DNA of 64,000 nt from Bacteroides sp. (GCA_023662825.1 JAMPIH010000010.1:1-64000), one strand, 5' to 3'. Shown: positions 28,326 to 38,105, counted from the first letter of the stretch. The notes: generated by a model from the letters alone, not told the origin. Made by a program: numbers and translations.

Positions 28326-30014
28326 ATGAAAAAATTAGACTTTCAGCCGAAACTTTTTTCGCAGTTCAAGACCTACAACAAGTCGCAGTTCATGGCCGAC
28401 TTGATGGCAGGTATCATCGTGGGTATCGTGGCCTTGCCCTTGGCCATCGCCTTCGGTATCGCCTCGGGGGTGAGTCCTGAAAAAGGCATCATCACCGCCA
28501 TCGTGGCCGGTTTCATCATTTCCTTTCTGGGCGGCAGCAAGGTGCAGATTGGCGGTCCCACGGGCGCGTTCATCGTTATCATCTACGGCATCATACAGCA
28601 ATACGGCATCGAGGGGCTTACCGTGGCCACGCTGATGGCCGGGGTGCTGCTGATTCTTTTGGGCGTGTTCAAGTTAGGCACCGTCATCAAATTCATTCCC
28701 TATCCCATTATCGTGGGCTTTACCGCCGGTATCGCCGTTACGATCTTCACCACACAGATAGCCGATATTTTCGGGCTGGACTTTCAGGGCGAGAAGGTGC
28801 CGGGCGACTTCGTTGGCAAATGGATCCTCTACTTCAAGTACTTCGACACCGTGAACTGGTGGAATGTTATCGTGAGCGTGGCAAGCGTCGTCATCATCGC
28901 CTTTACACCCAAATTCCTCAAGAAGATTCCCGGTTCGCTGGTGGCCATCATCCTGGTTACCGTGGGCGTTTATTTCCTGAAGGCCTACGCGGGCATCACC
29001 TGCATCGACACCATCGGAGACCGCTTTACCATCGCTTCCGAACTGCCGGCGGCCACAATTCCGAGTCTGGATTGGGAAGCCGTCAAGAACCTCTTTCCGG
29101 TAGCCATCACCATCGCCGTGTTGGGCGCGATCGAAAGCCTGCTTTCGGCCACCGTGGCCGACGGGGTTATCGGCGACCGCCACAACTCCAACACCGAACT
29201 GATCGCCCAGGGTATCGCCAATATGGTGACGCCGCTTTTCGGCGGTATTCCCGCCACCGGCGCCATCGCCCGTACGATGACCAACATCAACAACGGCGGC
29301 CGCACGCCCGTGGCCGGCATCATCCACGCGGTGGTGCTGCTGCTGATCCTGCTTTTCCTGATGCCCCTGGCCAAATACATTCCCATGGCCTGTCTGGCGG
29401 GCGTGCTGGTGGTGGTTTCGTATAACATGAGCGGCTGGCGCACGTTCAAGAACCTGATGAAAAACCCCAAGAGCGACGTGGTGGTGCTGTTGCTCACCTT
29501 CTTCCTCACCGTAATCTTCGACCTTACCGTAGCCATCGAGGTGGGGCTGGTTATCGCCTGTATCCTCTTTATAAAGCGCGTGATGGAAACCACGCAGATT
29601 TCGGTGATCAAGAACGAGCTCAACCCGCAACAGGAATCGGACATCGTGGTGCACGAAGAAGCCCTGAGCATTCCCGAAGGCGTGGAAGTCTATGAAATCA
29701 ACGGCCCGTATTTCTTCGGGATCGCCACCAAGTTCGAGGAAACGATGAACCAGATCGGCGACCGCCCCAAGATACGTATCATCCGCATGCGGCGCGTACC
29801 TTTCATCGACTCCTCGGGCCTGCACAACCTTGAATCGCTCTGCCAGATGTCGCATCAGAACGGCATCCGCATCATCCTCTCGGGCGTAAGCGAAAAGGTG
29901 CACGAAACCTTGGAAAAATCGGGTTTCTTCAAAATCGTAGGCAGTGAGAACGTTTGCTCCAACATCAACCTGGCGTTGGAACGCTCGCGCACTATGATGG
30001 AAGAGCTGGAGTAA
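28326..30014 (+). CDS. SulP family anion transporter with STAS domain
   Basis: This 562-residue inner-membrane protein has the SulP transport core of 10-14 helices (LMAGIIVGIVALPLAIAFGI near 19-38; GGIPATGAIARTMTNINNGG near 306-325) and a C-terminal STAS domain (RIIRMRRVPFIDSSGLHNLE near 482-501). SulP members carry sulfate, bicarbonate or other anions; the substrate cannot be told here. It is probably a separate unit from hmu because of the promoter element at 28286. Confidence 0.92.
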   Translation: MKKLDFQPKLFSQFKTYNKSQFMADLMAGIIVGIVALPLAIAFGIASGVSPEKGIITAIVAGFIISFLGGSKVQIGGPTGAFIVIIYGIIQQYGIEGLTVATLMAGVLLILLGVFKLGTVIKFIPYPIIVGFTAGIAVTIFTTQIADIFGLDFQGEKVPGDFVGKWILYFKYFDTVNWWNVIVSVASVVIIAFTPKFLKKIPGSLVAIILVTVGVYFLKAYAGITCIDTIGDRFTIASELPAATIPSLDWEAVKNLFPVAITIAVLGAIESLLSATVADGVIGDRHNSNTELIAQGIANMVTPLFGGIPATGAIARTMTNINNGGRTPVAGIIHAVVLLLILLFLMPLAKYIPMACLAGVLVVVSYNMSGWRTFKNLMKNPKSDVVVLLLTFFLTVIFDLTVAIEVGLVIACILFIKRVMETTQISVIKNELNPQQESDIVVHEEALSIPEGVEVYEINGPYFFGIATKFEETMNQIGDRPKIRIIRMRRVPFIDSSGLHNLESLCQMSHQNGIRIILSGVSEKVHETLEKSGFFKIVGSENVCSNINLALERSRTMMEELE

Positions 30015-30092
30015 TCCGACGGGGAAACAGCCACACCAAGGCCCAATCCAAAAGTTGTATTAACTTCGCGAAGCGAGTCCATATTTTCAAAA

Positions 30093-30893
30093 ATGAGCGC
30101 AAACCAAAACAAGCATAAAGAGGAAGTAATCGTATCACTCACCTCGTTTCCGGCGGCCATTCACTATGCAATCGGTGCCGTGAAGTCTATCCTTGCCGGT
30201 TCCGTACTGCCCGACAAGGTGGTGCTTTACCTTACGTTTTCCCAATTCGGCGAAAAGGGGATGCCGGAAGAATTGACCGCATTGGCAAAAGAAAATCCGA
30301 TATTCGAAATAAGGAATTACGACCGGGATATACGCTCCTACCGCAAGCTGGTTCCCGCGCTGCAAGACTTTCCCGAAGCAGTAATCGTAACCGTTGACGA
30401 CGATGTGGACTATCACTCCGATATGCTGTACAGCCTGTTGAACCTTCACGAACGGTATCCCGACTTCATACTGGCACACCGGGCCAAACGCGTGGCGATG
30501 GGAAAACCTTACCGCAAATGGCATAAGTTCAGGTGGTACAGTTTTCTCGGCAAGAAAATTCAACCCGGCTACAACCGCATGCAGACCGGGTGCGCGGGTG
30601 TGCTGTATCCCCCGCACTCGCTGAAACCGGACATGATAGACGTGGAACTTTTTACGCAACTGGCACCCACTGCCGATGATTTCTGGTTTTGGGCGGCCGC
30701 AGTGGCCAACGGAAAAAAGATCCTGCCGGTACCTTTCGGCCCCCACAACAAGCCCCGGGGATTGGGCAAACCCAAGGAACTGTCACTTAAAACCATTAAT
30801 TTCAAATCCGGAAAAGACCGTAACGATGCGGCTCTCCGCGCCATACTCGAGAAATATCCGGTTATACGGCAACGAATTGAAAAAAGGAAATAA
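30093..30893 (+). CDS. Glycosyltransferase, GT-A type
   Basis: This 266-residue cytosolic protein has a nucleotide-sugar binding core. The DxD motif is in VIVTVDDDVDYHSDMLYSL near residues 96-114, and a second acidic motif PTADDFWFWAAAV near 192-204 is typical of the acceptor side. The N-terminal EVIVSLTSFPAAIHYAIGAV is the first Rossmann element. I do not recognise a precise CAZy family. It ends one base before the start of the first Stealth gene, so it is in one operon with the two Stealth proteins and may build the surface glycan that they modify. Confidence 0.7.
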   Translation: MSANQNKHKEEVIVSLTSFPAAIHYAIGAVKSILAGSVLPDKVVLYLTFSQFGEKGMPEELTALAKENPIFEIRNYDRDIRSYRKLVPALQDFPEAVIVTVDDDVDYHSDMLYSLLNLHERYPDFILAHRAKRVAMGKPYRKWHKFRWYSFLGKKIQPGYNRMQTGCAGVLYPPHSLKPDMIDVELFTQLAPTADDFWFWAAAVANGKKILPVPFGPHNKPRGLGKPKELSLKTINFKSGKDRNDAALRAILEKYPVIRQRIEKRK

Positions 30894-30894
30894 C

Positions 30895-31836
30895 ATGAAC
30901 TCAATGAATATAGATTTGGTCTATCTATGGGTTGATGGAAATGACCCGAAATGGCGTGCCAAACACGATGCCTTCATTGGGCAAATGGGAATAGGCTCTC
31001 CTGAGAATTGCAAAGGACGATACAATGATAACGATGAATTAAAATACAGCCTTCGTTCCATTGAGTCATACGCACCTTGGATTCACAAGATTTTTATCAT
31101 CACCGACAACCAAGTCCCTGAATGGCTTGATACTTCCAACCCGAAAATCCGCATTGTCGATCATTCAGAAATCCTTCCTCCGCAAAGCCTTCCTTGTTTC
31201 AACTCCAATATCATCGAACACTTTCTACCTAGGATTCCCGATTTATCGGAACACTTCCTATATTCCAATGATGATACGTTTTTAAACCGCCCTGTTTCCC
31301 CCTCAACCTTTTACACTCCCGAAGGCCTTCCCATCATACGATTATACCGTAGGAGATTCCGGCGGTTATTCTTATACTATAGAACGCACATCCTCAAGAA
31401 AAACCTAGAACATTACATCCAGGCCATCAAGAATTCGGCCGATATTGTGCACAAAAAATATGGCCGTTATTTCAACAGCAAACCACATCACAACATCGAT
31501 GCCTTCCTTAAAAGCGACTATATGGATACGTCCAATATTTTTAAAGAAGACATCTCCTCCACACTCAGCAATCACTTCCGCAGCACGAACGATGTGCAAC
31601 GTATTATCTACACCTACGCTGCTTTGGCAAAGAAGCGCGTCAAGCTGCAATATGTAAGCCAGAAAACTTCGTTCCGCTTCCCCATACACAAACACGAGTT
31701 GTACCAAGAAATAGAAAAATACAATCCTACCTTTTTCTGTATGAACGACTCGCAGTTTGCATCGGATAGCGACCGGATACGGGCTGCCGAATATTTACAG
31801 CATCGGTTTCCCGTGAAATCTCAATTTGAAAAATAA
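30895..31836 (+). CDS. Stealth-family sugar-phosphate transferase, copy 1
   Basis: This 313-residue protein has the Stealth conserved regions: CR1 (IDLVYLWVDGNDPKW, residues 5-19), CR2 (NDELKYSLRSIESYAPWIHK through FLYSNDD) and a CR3-like HHNIDAFLK segment. Family members act as hexose-1-phosphate transferases in capsule or teichoic-like polymer synthesis. The gene is AT-richer than its surroundings (42 of 100 bases are G or C in 31081-31180). It shares more than half of its residues with the next gene and ends with the same KSxFEK tail, so the two arose by tandem duplication. Confidence 0.85.
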   Translation: MNSMNIDLVYLWVDGNDPKWRAKHDAFIGQMGIGSPENCKGRYNDNDELKYSLRSIESYAPWIHKIFIITDNQVPEWLDTSNPKIRIVDHSEILPPQSLPCFNSNIIEHFLPRIPDLSEHFLYSNDDTFLNRPVSPSTFYTPEGLPIIRLYRRRFRRLFLYYRTHILKKNLEHYIQAIKNSADIVHKKYGRYFNSKPHHNIDAFLKSDYMDTSNIFKEDISSTLSNHFRSTNDVQRIIYTYAALAKKRVKLQYVSQKTSFRFPIHKHELYQEIEKYNPTFFCMNDSQFASDSDRIRAAEYLQHRFPVKSQFEK

Positions 31837-31852
31837 AAACACAAGACAAGCA

Positions 31853-32788
31853 ATGGACATCGATTTGGTATATTTGTGGGTAAACGGCAACGACCCGCAA
31901 TGGCGTGCAAAGCGGAATAATGTTATCGGCGTACCCGAAGAAGGTTCTGCCGTTAATTGCGAGGGCCGTTATGCCGATAACGATGAACTGAAATACAGTT
32001 TGCGCGCCGTGGAAATGTATGCACCCTGGATTCGCAGGATATTTATCGTTACCGACAACCAAACCCCCGAATGGTTGGATTCTTCCAATCCCAAAATCCA
32101 GATTGTAGACCATACGGAGATCATGCCCCCTCAAAGCTTACCTTGTTTCAATGCCATACTAATCGAACACTTTCTGTATCGCATTCCTGAATTGGCAGAA
32201 CATTTTCTCTTCGCCAACGACGATATGTTCATCAACCGTGCCGTTCAACCTTCCGACTTTTTCGGTTCCGACGGCTTCCCCATCATCCGGTTCAATCGGC
32301 GCCCTTTTAGAAAAGTTACCCTTTACTTGAAAGAAACAGTGCTAAAACGCCCCATAAGCAATTATAACCTAAGCATTCAGAATGCGGCGCGTCTAGTTGA
32401 AAAGAGATTCGGAACTTACTTCGGCAGCAAGACCCATCACAATATCGATGCCTACCTTAAAAACGACTACCGCCACACTTACGAAGAAATTTTCAAGGAG
32501 GATATTGAACCGACCCTCACCAACCATATCCGCAGCGACAACGATATACAGCGCAACCTATACTCTTACGTGGCGATAATCCAAAAACGGGCACACCTGC
32601 GGTATGTCTCCAATAAGACTTCGTTCAAGTTCCATATCGACAACCCAGACCACTATCGAAAACTGGAGCGTTGCAACCCCATGCTGTTCTGTATGAACGA
32701 CTCTCAATATGCCACCGATGCGGATCGCGAACGGGTAACCGAATATCTTCAGATGCGTTTCCCGCAGAAGTCCGGATTCGAGAAGTAG
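31853..32788 (+). CDS. Stealth-family sugar-phosphate transferase, copy 2
   Basis: This 311-residue protein is the tandem paralogue of the preceding gene. CR1 reads IDLVYLWVNGNDPQW, with Asn in place of the Asp of copy 1. CR2 runs DNDELKYSLRAVEMYAPWIR to EHFLFANDD. I start it at ATG 31853 because the TTG upstream overlaps the end of copy 1. Substitution of the CR1 Asp could alter activity or substrate. It ends 3 bases from the convergent GT92 gene, with no terminator between them. Confidence 0.85.
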   Translation: MDIDLVYLWVNGNDPQWRAKRNNVIGVPEEGSAVNCEGRYADNDELKYSLRAVEMYAPWIRRIFIVTDNQTPEWLDSSNPKIQIVDHTEIMPPQSLPCFNAILIEHFLYRIPELAEHFLFANDDMFINRAVQPSDFFGSDGFPIIRFNRRPFRKVTLYLKETVLKRPISNYNLSIQNAARLVEKRFGTYFGSKTHHNIDAYLKNDYRHTYEEIFKEDIEPTLTNHIRSDNDIQRNLYSYVAIIQKRAHLRYVSNKTSFKFHIDNPDHYRKLERCNPMLFCMNDSQYATDADRERVTEYLQMRFPQKSGFEK

Positions 32789-32791
32789 TTG

Positions 32792-33670
32792 CTACCTATC
32801 CTCTATATCATTGAGGTCGTATTGGTCGAAATAAGCCGACGGCACAGTCTTTTGCGTACCGCTCGCCCTGCCCCTGTTCTGCTTTTCGAGGAACTCTTCC
32901 CGCGACCTGACCGCATAATGATTGATCCGAATTACATCTTGCTGGGGCTCGCGCTCACGGAAGTGCTTCCGGACGGGCAATCCGTGAGAATCGGCCGCCT
33001 TGCCGGAAATGCGCGCCACTTCATGGCAACCTATCATTGTAAATACCCTGCGCGGATCCACGATGCTCTTTACATGGCGGTTTAAGAAATGGTCCTCCCG
33101 CGAATGGAAACGGAACCGCTCCATAACCGGCCGGTCCGATTTCTTCACCTCTCCACCGCTGCCGTAAACCAACCAATTGATTTCCACCGCCGGAACATGC
33201 TCGAAGCGTTTGAGAAAGACCGGTATCGAAACATCTTTCACCGGAACGATAAACTCGTCGAGGTCGATAATGGCCAGCCAACGCATCTCGAAACGGTATT
33301 TCTCCAAACAATCGTCGTATGCGGCCAACTGCATGCGGTGTCCCGGAAAATAACGGTATTCCACCAAACCCGAAGCGATATAGGGTTCAAGAACCTCGCG
33401 GGTACAGTCGGTGCTTTCGTTGTCGTAGATATAGAACTTCTCCACTCCCATGCGCCGATGCCACTCGATCCATTCCTTGAAATAAGGCCCCTCGTTTTTG
33501 GCGATGGCACAAACCGCCAGGTAATAGCGGGGGCCGGATGTATCTTTCCGTATGCGGCGCTTTAACCGCAAGGCATTGCACAGCCCGTAGCGCAGTATGC
33601 CGCGCCAACGGTTCCTCGCCATCTTGCAGGGAATCATTCCCGCTATGATCTCGGCCGCTACCTTGTTCAT
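32792..33670 (-). CDS. Glycosyltransferase family 92 protein
   Basis: This 292-residue protein has the GT92 pattern: CAIAKNEGPYFKEWIEWHRR near residues 54-73, FYIYDNESTDCTREVL near 79-94 and WLAIIDLDEFIVPV near 131-144 with the DxD metal-binding site. GT92 enzymes add galactose or similar sugars to glycans. Its ATG overlaps the TGA of the upstream Stealth gene, so they are translationally coupled. Confidence 0.85.
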   Translation of the reverse strand: MNKVAAEIIAGMIPCKMARNRWRGILRYGLCNALRLKRRIRKDTSGPRYYLAVCAIAKNEGPYFKEWIEWHRRMGVEKFYIYDNESTDCTREVLEPYIASGLVEYRYFPGHRMQLAAYDDCLEKYRFEMRWLAIIDLDEFIVPVKDVSIPVFLKRFEHVPAVEINWLVYGSGGEVKKSDRPVMERFRFHSREDHFLNRHVKSIVDPRRVFTMIGCHEVARISGKAADSHGLPVRKHFREREPQQDVIRINHYAVRSREEFLEKQNRGRASGTQKTVPSAYFDQYDLNDIEDR

Positions 33671-34659
33671 CTTTCAAAACTTGATTTTTCAGGCAATATA
33701 TGGTCGAACGCCGCCTTTATATCGGCCATCACCTGCGCGTAATTGCGTATATGCACGTTATCGTTAAGACAGATAAGCTTGTACGACTGCTCTCGGATCG
33801 CCTTGATGGCCTTCTGCGACTTTATCATAAGCGGAAACATCTTGGTGTCGGCGTAGGTGTTGTAGGGTTCGAAATTACCCCGGCAAATCTGCCAGGTACG
33901 GAAGAGTTCCGGCGTGTAGTCGGTTACGGCGCGGAAGCGGTTCACCGAGGTTTCGGTAAGTTCCTTTTCGGCCACGGCCCAGACCTCCTCGAAGGTACTT
34001 TTTAGATACGGCTGGGCATTGTGGGGCGTGCGGAGCGTGATGAACTTTCCGTAGGGTTTGAGCAGATAATTCCAACGCGCCCGCGAACCGTAGCTCTTTT
34101 CGAACCATTTGTCGTGAAAACGCGCCATCACCTCCTTCTTGTCGAAATGGCGGTTGATGATCCTGAGGTTATTCCTGATTCGCCTGTACCACTGCGACCA
34201 TGCCGGATTGTACTGGAAGGCCGCGATGTCGCAAGGCAGGCCGTCCTTAAAGAAACGTTCCTGAGGCAAGGTATCCGTTATATAGAAATCGTCGTTGAAA
34301 TACACGAAATGTTCCGCCAGACCGGGAATACGGTACATATACCGTTCGATAACCACGGAATTATAGGTAGGAAGGAACTGTTGCGGAATAAAATCCCGGT
34401 GGTTCACCAAGTGGATTTTCGGGTTGGAGACATCCAGCCACCCGGGCGCCTGACCGCAGGTAACGAAATGTATCTTGCGCACCCACGGGGCGAATCTTTC
34501 CACACCCCGGAACCAATATTTCAAGAAACCGTAATCGCGGAAACGGGCTTCGGAAACGCCGTTTTTCTCGTTATCCTTATGCGATGCATACTTTGCGAAC
34601 TCCTGCTGCCACTCGGGGGCATTCATATCCACCCAGGTCACGATAAAATCTATCTCCAT
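33667..34659 (-). CDS. Stealth-family sugar-phosphate transferase, copy 3
   Basis: This 330-residue protein begins with CR1 IDFIVTWVDMNAPEW and continues with CR2 (FRGVERFAPWVRKIHFVTCG, through EHFVYFNDDFY) and a TPHNAQPYLKSTF region. It is clearly related to copies 1 and 2 but more distant, GC-richer and on the opposite strand. It ends with KSSFER, the same tail as the other copies. It is the first gene of a two-gene operon with the GT92 gene. Confidence 0.85.
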   Translation of the reverse strand: MEIDFIVTWVDMNAPEWQQEFAKYASHKDNEKNGVSEARFRDYGFLKYWFRGVERFAPWVRKIHFVTCGQAPGWLDVSNPKIHLVNHRDFIPQQFLPTYNSVVIERYMYRIPGLAEHFVYFNDDFYITDTLPQERFFKDGLPCDIAAFQYNPAWSQWYRRIRNNLRIINRHFDKKEVMARFHDKWFEKSYGSRARWNYLLKPYGKFITLRTPHNAQPYLKSTFEEVWAVAEKELTETSVNRFRAVTDYTPELFRTWQICRGNFEPYNTYADTKMFPLMIKSQKAIKAIREQSYKLICLNDNVHIRNYAQVMADIKAAFDHILPEKSSFER

Positions 34660-34684
34660 CTTTCTACCCTTTAACGTTTGTCCA

Positions 34685-34716
34685 CAAAACTAATCCGAAT
34701 TTTCCTCATCCCCAAA
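34685..34716 (-). promoter_or_regulatory. Promoter of the Stealth-3/GT92 operon
   Basis: On the minus strand TTTG (34713-34716), a 20-base spacer and TAGTTTTG (34685-34692) give a perfect match to the Bacteroidota consensus. Transcription should start near 34679 with a 20-base leader. It lies just past the lipB stop. Confidence 0.75.
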
Positions 34717-34722
34717 CCAAAG

Positions 34723-35397
34723 CTAACGGAACTCCAGGCCGAACACCTGGGCGAAGTTCCGGCGAACCGTGGCGCAGACTGCGGCAAAGTCTTGAACTTC
34801 GCCCAGTTCTTTCTGCATGGAGGTAACGCCTTTGTCGGTAAAGCCACAGGGGTTTATGAGGTTAAAATACGACAGGTCGGTATTTACGTTGAGCGCGAAG
34901 CCATGCATGGTAACGTAGCGCGAGCACTTCACGCCGATGGCGCAGATCTTGCGGGCGCGGGGCGTGTGCGCCTCTATCCAGACACCCGTGGCGCCTTGCA
35001 GGCGTTCGCAAACAATGCCGTATTGCGCCATGCTGCGGATAACCACCTCCTCTATCTTATCCACATAGGCCTTTACGCCCAGCGGAAATTCCTCTAAGTT
35101 GAAAATGGGATAGCCGACCAACTGGCCCGGTCCGTGGAAAGTAACGTCCCCGCCCCGATCGATATGGATAAACTCGGCGTTCTTGGATTGCAGCAGCGCG
35201 GCCGAGGCGAGCATATTGCTGTCTTTGCCGCTGCGCCCCACCGTGAACACGGGCGGATGTTCCACGAAAAAAAGACGGTTCATCCCCGTTTTACCCTGTA
35301 ATTTGGCCTGTTTCACCTCTTCCAGGGTCTTTTCTTGTAAATCCCAAACCTCGCGGTAGGAGCGCAGACCCAGATTCTCGAAACGGCAGGGAACCAT
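34723..35397 (-). CDS. lipB: Octanoyl-[acyl carrier protein]:protein N-octanoyltransferase
   Basis: This 224-residue enzyme transfers octanoate from ACP to lipoyl domains. It has the RGGDVTFHGPGQ motif (81-92), the catalytic Lys at 157 (AIGVKCSR) and the acyl-carrying Cys at 184 (NPCGFTDKG). It lies 27 bases after lipA, which then inserts sulfur, so the pair makes lipoate de novo. Confidence 0.96.
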   Translation of the reverse strand: MVPCRFENLGLRSYREVWDLQEKTLEEVKQAKLQGKTGMNRLFFVEHPPVFTVGRSGKDSNMLASAALLQSKNAEFIHIDRGGDVTFHGPGQLVGYPIFNLEEFPLGVKAYVDKIEEVVIRSMAQYGIVCERLQGATGVWIEAHTPRARKICAIGVKCSRYVTMHGFALNVNTDLSYFNLINPCGFTDKGVTSMQKELGEVQDFAAVCATVRRNFAQVFGLEFR

Positions 35398-35424
35398 GAT
35401 ACAAGATTACTTTTTCAGAAAAGA

Positions 35425-36279
35425 TTACGGTTTGCAGACGTGACGCTCGGCATGGTAGCTGGAACGCACCAAGGGGCCGCTCTCCACGCAACGGAAGCCT
35501 TTTTCCTTTCCGATACGCGCATATTCGGCGAATGTTTCGGGCGTAACGTATTCCTGCACCTCCACATTCTGCGCGGTGGGCTGCAGATACTGCCCGATGG
35601 TCATCACCGAACAGCCCACAGACAGCAGGTCGTCCATCACCTGCAATATCTCCCCACGGGTCTCGCCCAAGCCGAGCATGATGCCGCTCTTGGCCGTGAT
35701 GCCGCTCTTGGCGATATGTCCGATAACCTGCAGCGAACCGTCGTAGGTGGCCTTGCTGCGGATCGAAGGCGTGAGCCGGCGCACGGTCTCCATATTGTGC
35801 GAGATCACTTCGGGTTTCTGCGCGATTACCAGATCGATCAATTCCGTGCGCGACTGGAAGTCGGGAATCAGCACCTCCATGCTTACCTGCGGGTTCTTTT
35901 GCTTAACGGCCCTGATTACCTGCGCCCAATGGTTCGCCCCGAGATCGGGCAGGTCGTCGCGGTCCACCGAGGTGATGACCGCGTGCTTGAGCTGCAGCAG
36001 GCTTATCGAGTCGGCGATATGCTGCGGTTCTTCCGGATCCAAGGGCAGCGGCTTGCCGGTGGTTACGTTGCAGAAACGGCAGCCACGCGTGCAGATATCA
36101 CCGCCGATCATAAAGGTGGCCGTGCCGCAGCCCCAGCATTCGCCTTGGTTGGGGCAACGGCCGCTGGTGCAGATGGTGTGCAGGTTGTTGCTGCTGATGG
36201 TATCCTGCACCTTGCGCGACAACTCGCCCATCGGCAGCTTTATCTTGAGCCAGTCGGGCTTTCGGCGGCTGTTCTGCAT
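35425..36279 (-). CDS. lipA: Lipoyl synthase
   Basis: This 284-residue radical-SAM enzyme has the auxiliary cluster motif CX4CX5C (C37, C42, C48), the radical-SAM motif CX3CX2C (C63, C67, C70) and the C-terminal RSSYHAE whose Ser ligates the auxiliary cluster. I use ATG 36279; a longer upstream frame runs into typA and has no homology. It lies between typA and lipB in one operon. Confidence 0.96.
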   Translation of the reverse strand: MQNSRRKPDWLKIKLPMGELSRKVQDTISSNNLHTICTSGRCPNQGECWGCGTATFMIGGDICTRGCRFCNVTTGKPLPLDPEEPQHIADSISLLQLKHAVITSVDRDDLPDLGANHWAQVIRAVKQKNPQVSMEVLIPDFQSRTELIDLVIAQKPEVISHNMETVRRLTPSIRSKATYDGSLQVIGHIAKSGITAKSGIMLGLGETRGEILQVMDDLLSVGCSVMTIGQYLQPTAQNVEVQEYVTPETFAEYARIGKEKGFRCVESGPLVRSSYHAERHVCKP

Positions 36280-36284
36280 GGCTT

Positions 36285-38105
36285 CTATTTTTCGGCGCCC
36301 TCGGCGCGTTTGGCCTGACGCTTGCGTTCGTTCTCGTCTAAGATAATCTTGCGCAGACGCAGATGCTGGGGAGTGATTTCGAGGTATTCGTCGGGGCCGA
36401 TGTATTCCATGAATTCTTCGAGCGACATCTTGCGCGCCGGCGCGATATGGGTGGCCTCGTCGGCACCCGAAGCACGCATGTTGGTAAGCTTCTTGCTCTT
36501 GCAGACATTCACCACCAGGTCGTCGAGACGGATGTGCTCGCCGATTACCTGACCGGCGTACACTTCTTCGTTGGGGTCGATAAAGAACGTGCCCCTGTCC
36601 TGCAGCTTGTCGATGGCATAGGCGTAGGCGGTGCCGGTTTCCATAACCACCAGCGCCCCGTTGCGGCGCGTGCCGATCTCGCCCTTCCAAGGCGCGAAGC
36701 CGTCGAAACGGCTGGCCATGACCGCCTCGCCCTCGGTGGCGGTGAGCACGTTGTTGCGCAATCCTATCATGCCGCGGGCGGGAATGCTGAAGATGATGTG
36801 GGTACGGTCGGACTGGGTCTCGATCGACTTGATCTCGCCCTTGCGCTGGGTGGCCATCTCGATGGCCTTGCCCGAGAACTCTTCGGGAACCACGATCGTG
36901 AGCTCTTCCATAGGCTCGCACTTGACTCCGTCGATTTCCTTGATGATGACCTGCGGCTGACCCACCTGAAGTTCGTACCCCTCGCGGCGCATGGTCTCGA
37001 TAAGCACCGAAAGATGGAGGATGCCGCGGCCATAGACCAGAATGGCATCGGGCGAACCTGTGTCTTCCAAGCGCAGGGCCAGGTTCTTTTCCAGTTCCTT
37101 TTCGAGGCGTTCGCGCACGTGGCGGGAGGTAACATATTTGCCGTCCTTTCCGAAGAAAGGCGAGTTGTTGATGGTAAAGAGCATGCTCATGGTGGGCTCA
37201 TCCACCGAAATGGGCTTCAAGGCTTCCGGATTCTCGAAGTCGGCCACCGTGTCGCCGATCTCGAAGTCTTCGAGCCCCATCACGGCGCAGATCTCGCCGG
37301 CCTCCACGGGCGTCTTCACCTTTTCCTTGCCCAGGCCTTCGAACACGTAGAGTTCCTTTATCTTCTGCTTCTCGATCTTGCCGTCGCGCTTCACCAGGCT
37401 CACGTTCTGCCCGGCCTGCAGGGTGCCGCGCGTAAGACGTCCCACGGCGATACGGCCTATGTAGGAGGAGTAGTCCAGCGAGGTAACCATCATCTGGGTC
37501 GTGCCCTCCTCCACCTTGGGCGTGGGAATGTATTTGAGGATAAGGTCGAGCAGATAGGTGATGTCGGTGGCGGGCTTGCGCCAGTCTTCGCTCATCCAGC
37601 CGTTCTTGGAGGAACCGAAAGCGGTGGGGAAATCGAGCTGGTCTTCGGTGGCGCCGAGGCTGAACATAAGGTCGAACACCTTTTCCTGCGTCAGTTCGGG
37701 GTCGCAGTTGGGCTTGTCCACCTTGTTGATGACCACGATAGGCTTAAGGTTCAACTGCAGGGCCTTCTGCAATACGAAACGGGTCTGGGGCATGGGGCCT
37801 TCAAAGGCATCGACCACCAGCAGAACGCCGTCGGCCATATTGAGCACGCGTTCCACCTCGCCGCCGAAATCGGCGTGGCCCGGCGTGTCGATGATATTGA
37901 TCTTGGTATTCTTGTAGCGTACCGCCACGTTCTTGGAAAGGATGGTGATGCCGCGTTCCCGTTCCAGATCGTTGTTGTCGAGAATGAGTTCTTTCTTTTC
38001 CTGATTGTCCCTGAAAAGGTTGGACTGATAGAGGATCCTGTCCACCAAGGTGGTCTTGCCGTGATCGACGTGGGCAATGATCGCCACGTTTCTGATTTCT
38101 GTCAT
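36285..38105 (-). CDS. typA: Ribosome-associated GTPase TypA/BipA
   Basis: This 606-residue translational GTPase has P-loop [10 protein letters not shown] (11-20), DTPGHADF (near 74-81) and NKVDKPN (near 128-134), followed by EF-G-like domains and the TypA-specific C-terminal domain. It is involved in ribosome assembly under stress and cold. It ends 5 bases before lipA. Confidence 0.96.
   Translation of the reverse strand: MTEIRNVAIIAHVDHGKTTLVDRILYQSNLFRDNQEKKELILDNNDLERERGITILSKNVAVRYKNTKINIIDTPGHADFGGEVERVLNMADGVLLVVDAFEGPMPQTRFVLQKALQLNLKPIVVINKVDKPNCDPELTQEKVFDLMFSLGATEDQLDFPTAFGSSKNGWMSEDWRKPATDITYLLDLILKYIPTPKVEEGTTQMMVTSLDYSSYIGRIAVGRLTRGTLQAGQNVSLVKRDGKIEKQKIKELYVFEGLGKEKVKTPVEAGEICAVMGLEDFEIGDTVADFENPEALKPISVDEPTMSMLFTINNSPFFGKDGKYVTSRHVRERLEKELEKNLALRLEDTGSPDAILVYGRGILHLSVLIETMRREGYELQVGQPQVIIKEIDGVKCEPMEELTIVVPEEFSGKAIEMATQRKGEIKSIETQSDRTHIIFSIPARGMIGLRNNVLTATEGEAVMASRFDGFAPWKGEIGTRRNGALVVMETGTAYAYAIDKLQDRGTFFIDPNEEVYAGQVIGEHIRLDDLVVNVCKSKKLTNMRASGADEATHIAPARKMSLEEFMEYIGPDEYLEITPQHLRLRKIILDENERKRQAKRAEGAEK

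Noticed and set aside
36280-36921. Extended N-terminus for lipoyl synthase
   Set aside because: The frame continues upstream through typA, but the added residues are Arg/His-rich shadow sequence, and LipA homologues start at the ATG at 36279.
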